64,000 bases of DNA from Apodospora peruviana (lineage: Eukaryota > Ascomycota > Sordariomycetes > Sordariales > Lasiosphaeriaceae): NCBI GenBank assembly GCA_033439685.1, contig JAUEDM010000006.1, forward strand, positions 2,790,001 through 2,854,000, in the 5' to 3' direction. The notes under the pieces were generated by a model. It had not been told where the DNA came from. It ran no database searches and worked only from the letters and a program-made list of their open reading frames with translations. Shown here piece by piece: positions 23,301-34,310 of this stretch. Position numbers and translations under genes: made by a program. How positions within the stretch are numbered: the stretch's first letter is position 1; the number at the start of each line of letters is the position of its first letter.

Positions 23301-26109
23301 GAATCTGGAACCTATAATAACAATAAGGTGAGTCAAGATGAGAAACAACGGGATGAACGACCGGGTTCACCTTGGCGCCCTGGTGAGTACCATGGTTTGT
23401 CCGGTTCGCGCCTCATTCATAGAACAACATCCCTAACCAAACCAAACCAAACCAACCGTCCATGTCATTCTGATCACAATCTTGGAGCATGATGTTGAAC
23501 GATAAACAATGTCGGTTTGTTTGTTTATTTAGCTGGTTGGCTGTGTTTGTGTTGCCTCACTCAATTTATTTGTGTGCCTTGTCTGCTCCGTTGGTGCAAT
23601 TGAGATATATTCGTGCATACAGTCGTCCTAGATGTATGTATTCAACCGGTAAGCAGTGAGAAGAAGCGAGAAGTAAGACCGACCAAATGAGATGTGCCGG
23701 TGATTGATATTGATAGTAACGATAAAGAAAGCAGAAGAAGGATTGGGCCGTGCTGATTGCCTCTCTGTTGTTGCACTTGGAAGCTGCAGCGTCGCGTTGG
23801 TGGTGGGTGCGGGTGTGCTACTTAATAAAAGTGATTCTAATAGTTTTTGCGCTGCTGTGTCAGTCTGGTCTTTCGGACAAAGTTCCCGAAGTCATTGATC
23901 TTGGAAAATTGAATACCTCAGTCGGTATCTTTTGATCGTTGGACATATTATGTTGTAAATTGGTTATCGTCATTGCTGATCTTAATTATGAATTCAAAAA
24001 ATTATAGGCTTTGACGGTTTAACAAGAGAAAACCTGGCCTTTATCTTCTCCGCAGAAGCCTCAAGTTTTGCCGAGGGAACTTATTGCCGAGTAACCCATA
24101 TAAGGCACCTTCTGCCGGGTTCCTGGATGCCGCCGGATGGTTGGTTGGATGAGAGTGGTCGAAGCGGAGGAGGCAGTAAGCGGTTCGGTATCACGACATC
24201 TCGTTGGAGAACCTACATGCGTTTTTTGGATGGTGTATTGTACATGCTAATTAAGGTACTTGCTACGGTAATCTAGGTTGTCCATATGCACGGGACGACG
24301 GCCGGAGCGAGCGAGCCACTTAGTGAGATTGGGTCGACGGGATTATACAGAGAGGATAGGCAGGGACCTAGATAAGTAGGTAGATTGCTCTGTGTCTATG
24401 TGTCTGGTGTATTTATCCGTTTTCCCTCCGCTGGTCAGATACCTTAGCTTATCTACCTAGGTACGCAGTGATCCATACGCATGTCGTTAGTACTTCTGTG
24501 CCGACCCGTGTGTGGAGAGAAGGAAACAAAAAACAGGGAAAGAAACCACGTGTTTTGATGTGAGAACCCGGAAGAGATAGAACATCGGTGAGGTCGTGGA
24601 AGCCTTCTAGACTTGCCGATCTTGTCATATCGTCGGAACTATTATATCTCACGGTATGTGTAAAGTGAGGTCCATGGGTAGAACGAGTGGGTTGATTGGG
24701 TAGGAAGATATGTACCTATATATTTGTTAGAGTGGTGCTGATATATTGTGTCATTGCAGCTATGGATAAGGTACCTTACTCATCGAGATAGGCAAGTACG
24801 ATACGGTCACCTGGGTGACGCGGATAAGGAAGAAAGAGCGACAAGACCTCTACTTGGTAAGAAGGCAAACTTCCCGACAAAAAGGGGGTAAATATTTTGG
24901 ATCTTAATCTGGAGGTGTCTAGCTCTCAAAATTCGGGTGATGTTAATAGTAGTCGAGACAGGAGAAAAACTAAGATAGGTTGTAATGTGCCCGTGATGAC
25001 AAAGTGGGCAGGCGGTCTTGCAGAGAGTCGGAGATATTGTCCCACGTATAGGCAACACCACATTATGGTGTGTTCCTGTTGGTGCAACGGCCGACGAGAT
25101 AGTGAGTGCATAGATGGAAGGGCTTGTATATGTGGACTACTTTGTGGGACACGACTGAGGATTTGGTTGTCAAGATTACTCACCTACCTACCTACCTCTA
25201 CGGAATACAGATATGTCAGACCACAGGATGTTGTCGAGAGTCATTCGAGCGCAGCTATCAAACCGCCGCGATATATACAAAGATAAAAACTAAGTCGGAT
25301 GCAATTTTCCATTCTGAAATAAGATTTTGTCTCACTTTCAGACTTCCAAAGCTACATATACCCCCTTAGGAGCCGCAACTTCCAACAAGATTGGCTGCAT
25401 ACGCCTACTACCACTCCAAATGGAAGGACCCGTGGTCGGGTGGTAGTAGCGCTCACTTATCCTCCGACCATAGATGCGATGGCTCTTAAGCCCACGGGTT
25501 CGAGTCCCATCTATGGTAAGTCAGTTAAGTAAAGTTTATGAGATTTCTCTGGAGACAGCTTCTAAGCAAGACGAACTACGTCTTAGGGGTGATGTTCCGG
25601 GGGATGACTTCCAAGCAAGCCGAGCTAAGTCTTGGGAGGTATGGTTGAACTTCTTGACATTTCAAATCCCTATTAACAACACTATACTTAGGGCTCCTGA
25701 GCCCATGAGTTCGAGCCCCGTCTGTGCCGTTATTTATGAAAAGTAGAACAGACGATTCTCCGAGTTTTGTGAACTCATAGCAAGATTTAATTAGATTAGA
25801 ATCTTATAGAAAGAGTAATAACATTCTTTACCTAACCTCACAACGTGTGGGAAATAGAATCATAGAAGCAGCCGAACGGTATATTTACCCGAGTAGTCGA
25901 GGACAGCTGGGTGCCTCAACATGTTAATATTCATAGTTTAGCGTAGAAGCGGACGCAGAGACCATATCCATCATCATGATCATTACTATCCCAAGCCTTT
26001 CCTACTAACCAAGGCTTATAATCGTCTTCGAGACACTGAAAGCAAAATGCAGTAGCTGAGTCTGTATATCGCTTCAAGTAAGTACCTTAATCACCGACTT
26101 GACAAACAT
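20346..26109. other. Longest gene-poor segment of the window (about 5.8 kb)
   Basis: The first 700 bases are the promoter and leader of the glucanase gene, pyrimidine-rich on the minus strand. No frame further on has a recognisable domain. Composition shifts from GC-rich at 20.9-23.2 kb to AT-rich at 24-26.1 kb. It carries simple repeats: a CTCAGGTACC direct repeat at 20991-21016, CTTG near 22.98 kb, CCAAA near 23.44 kb, and ACCT runs near 25.19 kb. The tRNA-like repeat at 25432-25729 lies in the AT-rich part. Confidence 0.55.
25432..25729 (+). repeat. Degenerate tRNA-like, SINE-like duplicated module
   Basis: At 25484-25516 the sequence has a CTCTTAA anticodon-loop-like run followed by GGGTTCGAGTCCC, a perfect B-box/T-arm. 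A related copy lies at 25690-25729 (GAGTTCGAGCCCC), preceded by the same GGCTC..GAGCCC context and differing mainly by C/T and G/A transitions. An A-box-like GTGGTCGGGTGGTAG lies at 25432-25446. CCATAGA at 25468 exactly complements TCTATGG at 25510, but the span is only 49 bases, so this is not an intact tRNA. A second duplicated block (CTTCTAAGCAAGACGAACTA versus CTTCCAAGCAAGCCGAGCTA) lies between the copies. The pattern suits a decayed Pol III-derived repeat, possibly altered by RIP. Confidence 0.55.
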
Positions 26110-28035
26110 TTAATTGACAGGCAGCTGATCCGTATCAAGAGTCGACCGCTTAAGCGCGTCGTCAATCTTCCTCCTGTACTCTTGCTGGGTTCGACACTGG
26201 TCAAGGAAGACCTCGTACTTCGCATCCAGCAACTTCTTCGCCGCCGGGTCGCCGCGAGACCAAACCACCTTTCCGGGCTTGCTCATACGGTCCATGATGT
26301 CCCAGAGAGGCTCCGTCGTGCCATCCTCCTTGGCACTGGCGGCCTTCGCACCCAGCATCGCCGCTCCGTGCACCACAGCCGCGTGGACATATCGCGGAAT
26401 CAGCACCGGCATATCGCACGCCGTGGCAATCAGGTCCATGAGAATATCATTCTGACACTGACTACCCGACATGAAGATGCTGGAAATACCATGCCCAGCT
26501 TGGTTCATCGTCTCGATGATCTGCCTCGTCTGCAGGGCGATGAACTCGAGGGTTGAGTAGTACAGCAGAGCCATGCTATCCTTGCTTTTGTCGCTACTCA
26601 TGCCGATGATGGCGCCCCGCATGTTAGGGTCGGCAACGGGCGAGCGGTTGCCCCAGAGGTCTCCATAGAAGAAGAAATGACGAACCAGGTAAGAAATTGA
26701 CGGCGCCTTTGTCCTTTCGGCAATTTGTCGCAAGTGGTCGTTCAGGAAGTCGTATATATTCTTACCGGCCGCCTCGGCCTCCTTCATCGTGTCGTGATAT
26801 GCGGCGTGAGTTTCCAGCATGTGCCGCATCAGCTCGCCGGTGGCCGACTGGCCGCCCTCGGCCATCCAGAAGCCAGGGATAAGCACATCTCGATACGGAC
26901 CCCATACACCATCCACGAATACCGGTTCCTTGGACATGGCCAGATGGCAGGTCGATGTGCCGGCAACCGCGGCCAGTCGGGTAAAGGCCTGCGATACATC
27001 GTTCGGAGCGACCTTGTCGTCAAGTTGATCTCGGCTCAGCTTCACTTTCGCACCGACCGTGCCGATCCAGCCGGCATATGCGTCGATGACACCGCTGCCG
27101 ATGGCAATGCCGGCTGGCAGACCCAGTTCCTTGCCCGCCTTTTCGGACAGGCCACCTACGAGCTCTCCGGCGCTCATGTATACTCCGTTCTGACTTTGCA
27201 TTAGTGATGGACTTTATGCTAGGGGAGAAAAAGGAAAGGGCCCACCACCCCGTTGACACCGCCCATTCTCTTGAATTCGTCCTTTATTAGATCACCGAGA
27301 CCGATGGTGTGGTAAAAATCCTTCTGCCATCCCTTGACGCTCCCGTCAACCCCCACAGGGACGTAGCCCTGTTTACAGACGGTACTACAGAAGCTTCTGG
27401 TCTCGTTTCCGGTTGCAATGTGAGTCAGGGCATCTGCCAAGTCATAGAATTTGCATCTGTCGAACAACTCGGGTGGCATGTTGTTCTTGAGCCAAAGCAC
27501 TTTGGGGATCTCCATCTCAACGCTCATCTTGCCGCCAACATATCGAAGCAGATTGTGTTTGGTGTCGTTGATCTTTTCGGCTTCCGCAAGGGGACGGTGA
27601 TCCAGCCATAGAATGACGTTTCGGTCGTTGCCATCGTTTGAAAAATCGGGGCCGGTCACCGGGACTGGCTCGTCGGTGTCGTGGGTGAACACAGCTAGTG
27701 AACAAGTTGCATCGAAGCCGATGCCTCGAACCGAGTTCGGGTCTACCTTGGACTCCTCGACAACCTTTTTCACACAGAAACAAATGGATTTCCAGATATC
27801 TGTCGTGGATTGTTCCTGGAAGCTCGACATGTTAGCCAGACGTCTTGAATTCGCTGTTGTCTGGTGTTCTACATACATAATGTCCCCCGCCATAGACGTC
27901 TGCTGGCTGCCAAAGCTTGATATTTTGGGAGGCGAGAGCCTTGATTTCGCCCGAGGAGTCTATGATACAGGCTCGCGCTGAGCCTGTTCCGACATCTATA
28001 CCGATATAATATTCCTGAGGATTGGTGGTGAGCAC
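26110..28035 (-). CDS. FGGY-family carbohydrate kinase (D-ribulokinase-like)
   Basis: Supported exons on the minus strand are about 28044-27877, 27815-27246 and 27189-26110, giving about 600 residues, the usual length for this eukaryotic FGGY group. Intron 27816-27876 (GTATGT, branch GGCTAACA, CAG) restores YGGGHYEQSTTDIW. Intron 27190-27245 has a weaker GTGGGC donor. Motifs include the phosphate-binding GIDVGTGSARACI near the N-terminus, WLDHRP, GNRSP, the catalytic-Asp region GSGVIDAYAGWIGTVGA and the C-terminal GSQCQND. Known relatives phosphorylate ribulose or other pentuloses with ATP in the cytosol; the exact sugar is not decidable. The true start is unresolved: the conserved frame opens after a TGA at about 28050 and has no ATG. 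ATG at 28167 is followed by a good GTAAGT donor but is out of phase. Confidence 0.88.
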
Positions 28036-28167
28036 GTAGCCTGCCTGTCAGGTCCTGATTTTAAGCCAACCTGTGAGTGTCTTTTCCCCAGCAAAAGAGA
28101 CGAGTAAGTTAGCATTCCACTTTTTCCATGAGTTTGCCTGTGTGTTTGCGATGCCAACTTACGACAT

Positions 28168-29559
28168 CTTGTCCCCCTTTGCGTGGCAGAGTCGAAGATC
28201 AGGATTCCGTGGAAGGTTTTATTTGCCGGATGAGAGACTATTCTAGATAAAACTAGATGTGACCTCAATATTTCCACCCCAAAAAGACAAGATTAAGAGT
28301 CCAACTTAAGCACCTTGCTCAGAGGGTTATGGACAAAAGGTACCTTACCTATAAAGACAAAGGAGGTCTATGACTGAGGTAGCTTGCCCAGAGGACAGCA
28401 GCTTCTCGTTGGTGTGCGGGAACGACACATGACGTTAAAAGACCGGAGGGGTAATTCTAAGCCCCTCCTTCTCTACGATCTCCTCCCATTAACCCCACCT
28501 CCCTCCATGGCGACTGACAGATGAACAAGACGGCAAGAACATGCCGTTCACCGCTCGATCCAGGAAGGCGCAGAACGGATCGTGAGCCGATGGCAAGAGC
28601 TGGAATACGAGGAAACGGCGAATTTCTTTAGCACTACAGAGCGCATGCTATCACCGATGATCATCGCGTCTTCCGCAGCGATAGCAGCTGTAGACCCCGG
28701 CGTAGCGTATCTCCATCTGCCCGGCTCCATCTGGGCGAGAACATGCAGTCGTTCGGCATTGCCTAGACTTTCTCTTAATTCTTTTCACCTACCTGTCTCG
28801 GCTGAAAAAACATGTGAGATAGTGGCCGGGCCATTGCTAAAGATTGGTAGTATCGGGGAAGTCGATCAGGTCGTGTGTTGATCCGCTTAGAGATTGAAAG
28901 GCTAACCGGCACGCGCGGGGGCCGGGACGGGCCTTTAAGTCAACCGAAAGCCACGACTGAGGTTGATCGACGATGGGTCGCGCATTACCGGCGCCGACTC
29001 CGGACTGTATTCCATAGAGAACCGGAAGCAGAGGGTAAGGTCGGCTTGCGTCGATAGGGTCCGAGTCTCGGCCTTGAAATATGGAGGCCTCGGTCCCCTG
29101 CAAATCCTAGAGGATACCAGTCCCTTTTTCAGCTGCTCTCGCCTGCCGCATACCGTGGTGCAGACAGGACTTTGGCTTGGAAAGGAGGTAATATGATAAC
29201 GATCTCACTGCTGGGTCGTCGGTGTCGAATATCGGAAGCAACTTCCAGGTAGCCGTGTGCCCCATTGGCGTCGAGTCAGGTCAACTGAATGAAAAACGCA
29301 AGGCGAAAGAATGTTGCAAGAAGCAAATCCAAGAATACCAGGTATTTCATCTGAGAACCGAAGATATTAGAACATAAATCTGATTCCATCCGGCGTCTTC
29401 GTTTTCCATGTTGGTTTGGTGAAAACAGGCAAGGACGAAACAGTCGCCGCGCTAACTTTTTCATGCTGTAAATTTCTCCAGGCAGCGACAGCTGCCATTT
29501 CGCAGCTTCCTTCCGACCAAAACCACTTTGACACGCCAACCCTCATACAACGAAAAAAG
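28168..29559. other. Divergent intergenic region
   Basis: It separates the kinase (minus) and the SMN gene (plus) and should contain both promoters. No gene is supported; the frame at 28582-28881 has no recognised features. The last exon-proximal 100 bases are a plausible leader for the SMN gene. Confidence 0.5.
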
Positions 29560-30661
29560 ATGGAACCGACCCAAGAAGAGATCTGGGACGATTCTGCCCT
29601 GGTAGACTCCTGGAACCAGGCACTGGAAGAGTACAAGGTGAGTTGGCACTCGGCAGAGTATCGCGGCGCACGCCAATAGAAACCACCGAGAATGATCAGA
29701 GGAGAGACGAAGGCTGATTCTGATGCAAACAACCAGAAATACCACAGCATCCACGCAAAAGGAGGATCGGTTGAAGACGTTGCAGCCGATCTCCAAGCCC
29801 TTAGGTTTGTTCCAGCCTACCTTAGTCTTTCATTTCCCCCATACATATCCCCGTGCCCAGGACAAGTTCTGGCCAGACAGAAAGAGCATGCATTGCAAAT
29901 CCCCTTTCCTAATGATCGTCTCAGGGCTCGATGGAATGCCAAGCCTGAAACGGACAACGCCAGCGAGCCTATGGAAGAGAGCAGCGACGCACCACCACCA
30001 GACACTCACGATGGCGACGACGTTTCCGTTCCGAAGAGCGACGAAACACCTGCCCAGGCGTTCGCCCAGGGTGTAGCAGCACAGGCAAGTTGTGGTTTTA
30101 ATGTAGATCATACACATAACACAGACCTTTGTGTCCTCCTGCGCAAGAGTAGCGGACAATCCCAGCAGATCACGAAAAAAAGCTTGGCATGAAACAGTCC
30201 CGTTCACTCCTTGGTCCCTTCACACACACACCATCCTCATTCCCTCACTTATTACAGCTTTTGTTGTGTTAACTAACATTTCCCATAGAATCAGTTTGAG
30301 CCATCTAATTACAGTCACACCAAAGACCACCAGCAGGGGCAGCAATCAGATCATCGGGCCGCAGCGTTTGGACCGCAGACCCTTCTGGGAACAGGTGTGT
30401 TTCCTACCATCGATACTCAAACTCTTGTCCCCAAATAATAAGCTGACATGGGTTACTATCTAGTCCAAGATGACGGCCTCCAGAAACTCTTGATGTCGTG
30501 GTACTACGCAGGTAAGGCCAAGCTTTTCCCCCTCAATTATCAACCTCGATTATTATCATTTCACTCAGGACTTTAGCTGACTAACGTGTGTGTCCCTTGT
30601 TTCAGGCTACTACACTGGATTGTATGAAAGGAAACAGCAGACAAAGCCAGCTGAGGGTTGA
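29560..30661 (+). CDS. SMN1: SMN (survival motor neuron) homologue
   Basis: Six exons, 29560-29637, 29737-29804, 29925-30084, 30289-30394, 30464-30511 and 30606-30661, give 171 residues. The N-terminal ~40 residues are the Gemin2-binding region (IWDDSALVDSWNQALEEYK then KYHSIHAKG). The C-terminus is a textbook YG box, LLMSWYYAGYYTGLYE, used for oligomerisation. The middle is acidic and Pro/Gln-rich; no Tudor domain is visible, as in the short fission yeast protein (about 150 residues). The family assembles Sm cores on spliceosomal snRNAs. Intron 3 (30085-30288) must use a GC donor, CAG|GCAAGT, because the nearest GT donor gives an immediate stop. Intron 2 spans 120 bases, skipping a decoy acceptor at 29860 that would introduce a stop. 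Intron 4's acceptor could also lie 21 bases earlier, adding seven residues in frame. Confidence 0.92.
30085..30288 (+). other. GC-AG intron of the SMN gene
   Basis: The donor is CAG|GCAAGT, the strong GC-type consensus, with branch AACTAAC at about 30270 and acceptor CATAG. It is 204 bases long and phase 0. Using it joins VAAQ to NQFEPSN in frame; the GT four bases inside shifts the frame to a stop within a few codons. Confidence 0.8.
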
Positions 30662-33119
30662 GGATGAGATCTCAGATAGGTGTAATCTCTACCCGTGACG
30701 ATTCTATCTCGATTGTTGCGAGCTGAAGTTCGAGATTGGTTATATGGCAGTTTTTAACATCTCGACGTGTAGGTATGGAAAATATAATTCAAGGTTGGTC
30801 TTGATACTCCGCACTATCACCTCTGTTCATTCGTTGCCGCAAGATTTGTTAGTGTTTGATAATGTCCCTAGCTCCTCGGCATTTACCGTACCGTTCTCAG
30901 CGCCCAGCAGAATGGGGGAAGGCTGAGTTTGTCTGGCCGCCCCGGATGCAACACGGACCCGACCTCTGCTGAACAGGGGATAAAAAGCGGGGAGACGTTC
31001 TGGATCACAGTGGAGTTGAGAGGTACAAAAGAACAGGGGCTTTCTGCGAGGCTAATACGTGATCGACGACCGAGGGCAACCATCTGTAACAGCCTGTGTT
31101 CCAGCAAAGCACTTTTACCACCGGCTCCGTCAAAATTTCTCGCCCCAGTGTCTGAAGATGGCCATGGCATGTATCAACTCTTCTTCTCAACAGCACTGCC
31201 ACCACCGTAAAGTGATGAAGGGGTCCTCTCATCAAAACGGGAATCGTTCTTCCCGCCGCATCCGACAAGCAGCACGGCCGCCGGAAGATCCATGATGCTT
31301 GCTGGGCGTTCATCGGCGGAGGTTCATGTCAGTCATCTCACGGAGAATGGGACAATGCCCAGAGCGGATAACGGTTTTGATTCCTTTTTACCTCCTACGG
31401 ACGTGTGGACTGAAGAGCCGCGTGGGCTTGGGATCTCAGGTATCCGTACCTAGCTCAGGTTCCGTGGCCCAGGGAAAGGTTTAAGCTTCTTTTTGTGGAT
31501 GTTTTTATCTTTGCAGAGGATCTTCCGGTCCGTTTCATGTGTCTATCTAGATATCAATACGCAAGATGTCGTGCTGATGTAGACGCGCGATGGAATGCGG
31601 CTGTTGGCTGTCTGACCTTTGAATAAGGTGGTGGCTTGTCCGTGTATGTAGCCGCTGCCCGTCGTGGCGGTTTCTATGGATATAAAGTACGCTTACGCTG
31701 ATTATATCCAGAACCAAGAGGATTAAAGAGCTCTTACCTGCAGACCATGATGACGATCCCGTCGTGAGAAGAAAAATGGATTATCTATACAAGATATCAT
31801 TTGAATTGGCCTTGTCGCAAGCAATCCATCTCTGTGAGATCGCAGCTCTAATAAGTCCGGCTGGTGAAGGAGATAAGTACTACTCAGAAACATGGTAGGA
31901 TCGATTGGGTCATGTTTAAAGTTTCTCGATGACCGTAAACCCGAATCGGAGATGCGGTCGGAGGGTCGCCGGCCAGGTCGGGGATGCGGAAGCGTGATTA
32001 AGTTCGCCAAAGTTTATGGGCTGTCGGCCGCCCAAGGTGAGGAATTTGGGGGACCCCTGGCGACTTGCGAGAGACGTTAAGCGCGCACCGTTGGGTCAGA
32101 GGCCTCGGGGTACTTGGAGTTGAATGATATTTTGCACTGGAATGAAGTACCTGTGATAAACCTCCGCTGCTACGAATAGATCTGGTTACGGGTCTCGTCC
32201 GGCGGTCCCCAAGGAAACCTTGGTACGGAGTATTCATTAAAGTGTCAAACGAACGAGATGGCGGTTTCCTGGATGTCGTCGGGTTCAACTTAACTTGGCT
32301 CTTTCCCCAGGAATCTTGATGCAACACGGGACGGGCAAACTGAGGTGAAGTTGAAATGGGCTGATATGAGGGGTGGTGAGGGGGAGTTCAGGTAACATCA
32401 GCCCCACCTTTTCCCTTGGTCGTCCGAACTTTTGGGGGTGGCCTGTCGGGAAAACGTCCAAGTGACGGTACCTGGGCGAAAACCCCAAACACGCTGAGAC
32501 GAATGTGTCACAGCCAACCTCCTGCGCCTAACAAGCTCCCGTCACTCCGTGCGGCCTTGAAGGCCGGGGCCAAGCCCAGGCTGAGGGGACCCCTGCCGCT
32601 TCTCTCGGATGCACTGTCGTCGTCTCAGGAACCCGCTAGCAAGTGCTACTCTTTCCAGTCTTTTGCAGACGACTTACTCTAGTCCTGTCCGGAACACACG
32701 CGGCGCCGAGCAAATGGGAAAATGAGGACATCCACGCTCGTTTCGAGACCGCCCCTTCAAGCCAGGGAGGGCATGCCTGGGCATGCGTGGCATGGTCCCT
32801 CCCAAGGGCCCCGGACCGGATGCAAGCTTCGATCATCATACTTCGATTTTAAGCACTGTCGAACCCTTTCCTCTCCTTCCACAAAAAGATCTTGTTTCCT
32901 CTCTTTTTCCTTTCTCTCCATTCTCATTCTCCCCATCTCTTGCTTCTGTGTGTAGTATATTCGCTCTTTATTTGGGTTTCGTCTTTCATTTCACTTCACA
33001 AACGAGCAGGGACTCGCCATATATATATCAACAAAACCTTCAACTTTCCCTCTCAACTACAGTCATTCAGTCGGCCCGGTTCGATTTAATACAGAAAATA
33101 AAAATAACACACATCAACA
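30662..33119. other. Intergenic region of about 2.5 kb
   Basis: It includes the SMN 3' flank and the promoter of the secreted cupredoxin-like gene. No gene is supported; the frames at 30929-31210 and 32416-32682 show no domain. The last 250 bases carry a CT-rich block and a TATA-like box. Confidence 0.5.
32893..33028 (+). promoter_or_regulatory. CT-rich block and TATA-like box upstream of the cupredoxin-like gene
   Basis: A nearly pure pyrimidine stretch at about 32893-32940 (for example CTCTCTTTTTCCTTTCTCTCC) precedes CATATATATAT at 33018-33028, about 92 bases before the ATG. CT-rich cores are typical of strongly expressed filamentous fungal genes; the strength here is inferred only. Confidence 0.55.
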
Positions 33120-34310
33120 ATGAAGTTCACGACAGCGTTGGGGCTGGGCATGGCCCCGGTGGTGCTGGGAAAGTCGGCTCATAATGTGCATCCCGTCCGG
33201 CGAGATGGCGAACAGGCGAAGGTTCTCGACGTGCGGACCAACCACGAGAGCAGTGCCGTCAGTGTCAACTCCCAGAGCGTCCAGGCATCCGGTTCTCAGC
33301 TCGAGGAGCTCAAGTCGCTGCTCAACTTGAGTCCAGGCTCCGGCATCGATGTCGTCGTCCTCTGGGTCAACGTTGGTGGTGGTCAGGCGACGACCGTTCT
33401 CAACGAGGCTCAGACGGTCACGGTAACACAGACTGTCAACGGGGGCGGTGCTGTCGCGACTGGTGAGGCCGCCGCTCCCCCGGTTGAGAATGCCGCTGGA
33501 GGGTCCGCAACCGCTGTTGCCGGTGCGTCGGGTACCGTCGCCTCCACTGGTGCCACCCACAGCGTCACCGTCGGTGGTCCCCAAGGGCTGGCGTTCAATC
33601 CCCCAGAGCTCGCTGCTACTCCCGGTGATACCGTCATCTTCACCTTCCTGAGCCAGAACCACACCGCGACGCAGTCCGCTTTCGACACCCCTTGCGATCC
33701 CCTGGCCGGTGGCATGGACTCTGGTTTCCAGGCCAACCCCAACAACACCGTCAACCCCCCTCCCCAGGTCGCCATGCAAGTCATGGTCAGCACCCCTCTT
33801 TGTAAGTTCTTCTCAATGTCTGGTGATTCCTGCAGAAATCTAACTTTTCCTCAAAGGGTTCTACTGCAAGCAAGCCAACCACTGCGGAAAGGGCATGACC
33901 TTCTCCATCAACCCCACCGCCAACAAGACCCAGGCCATGTTCCAGGCCCTGGCCATCAAGCAGAAGGGCAACGGCGGAGGCGGTGCCATCACCGGTAACG
34001 GCGGCGCTGCTCCCCCCGCTGGTGAGGCTGCCGCTCCTCCTGCCGCGTCTGCTACCGTCGGTGGTGCCGCTGCGGCCACCTCGTCCGGCATCGTACAGGG
34101 CACCGGCACCGTCGGCGGTGACGGCACTTGCGTCTGTGCGGTACAGTGCAGCTTTGGAGGTAACTTCCCCGCTGCTCAGGCTCAAGGTGTGAACAACTTC
34201 GGTGGCATGCCAGGTGTGTAGAACCTTTTGTCTATAGATTTATATGCAAGCCTAATACTTTCTGTCTTTTTTTAGGTGGCATACCCGCGGCAATGGCAAT
34301 GGCGGCTTAG
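33120..34310 (+). CDS. Secreted cupredoxin-like (blue-copper type) protein with Ala/Gly/Pro-rich segments
   Basis: Three exons, 33120-33801, 33857-34213 and 34276-34310, give 357 residues. A signal-peptide-like start (about 1-20) leads to a short possible pro-segment with RR at 27-28. The cupredoxin-like domain covers about 145-250. The putative type-1 copper ligands are H181 in FLSQNHTATQS, then C231, H236 and M241 in WFYCKQANHCGKGM, a C-x4-H-x4-M spacing. Intron 1 splits the Trp codon of that loop, so the site exists only after splicing. Ala/Gly/Pro-rich segments flank the domain at about 105-145 and 260-305. Fungal relatives are extracellular or wall-linked and often annotated as serine-rich or GPI-anchored cupredoxins; no clear GPI signal is visible (ends AAMAMAA). 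Electron transfer or copper binding is inferred from the ligands. Confidence 0.88.

Noticed and set aside
25468..25516. Intact tRNA gene
   Set aside because: The acceptor-like stem spans only 49 bases, with no D arm and a poor anticodon stem; treated as a degenerate repeat.
29805..29860. Shorter intron 2 in the SMN gene (acceptor at 29860)
   Set aside because: It shifts the frame and gives a stop within about 20 codons; the acceptor at 29924 (branch CCTAATG, CTCAG) keeps the frame.
33114..33779. 221-codon minus-strand frame opposite the cupredoxin-like gene
   Set aside because: It is the antisense of a gene with signal peptide, copper ligands and consistent introns; no motif of its own.
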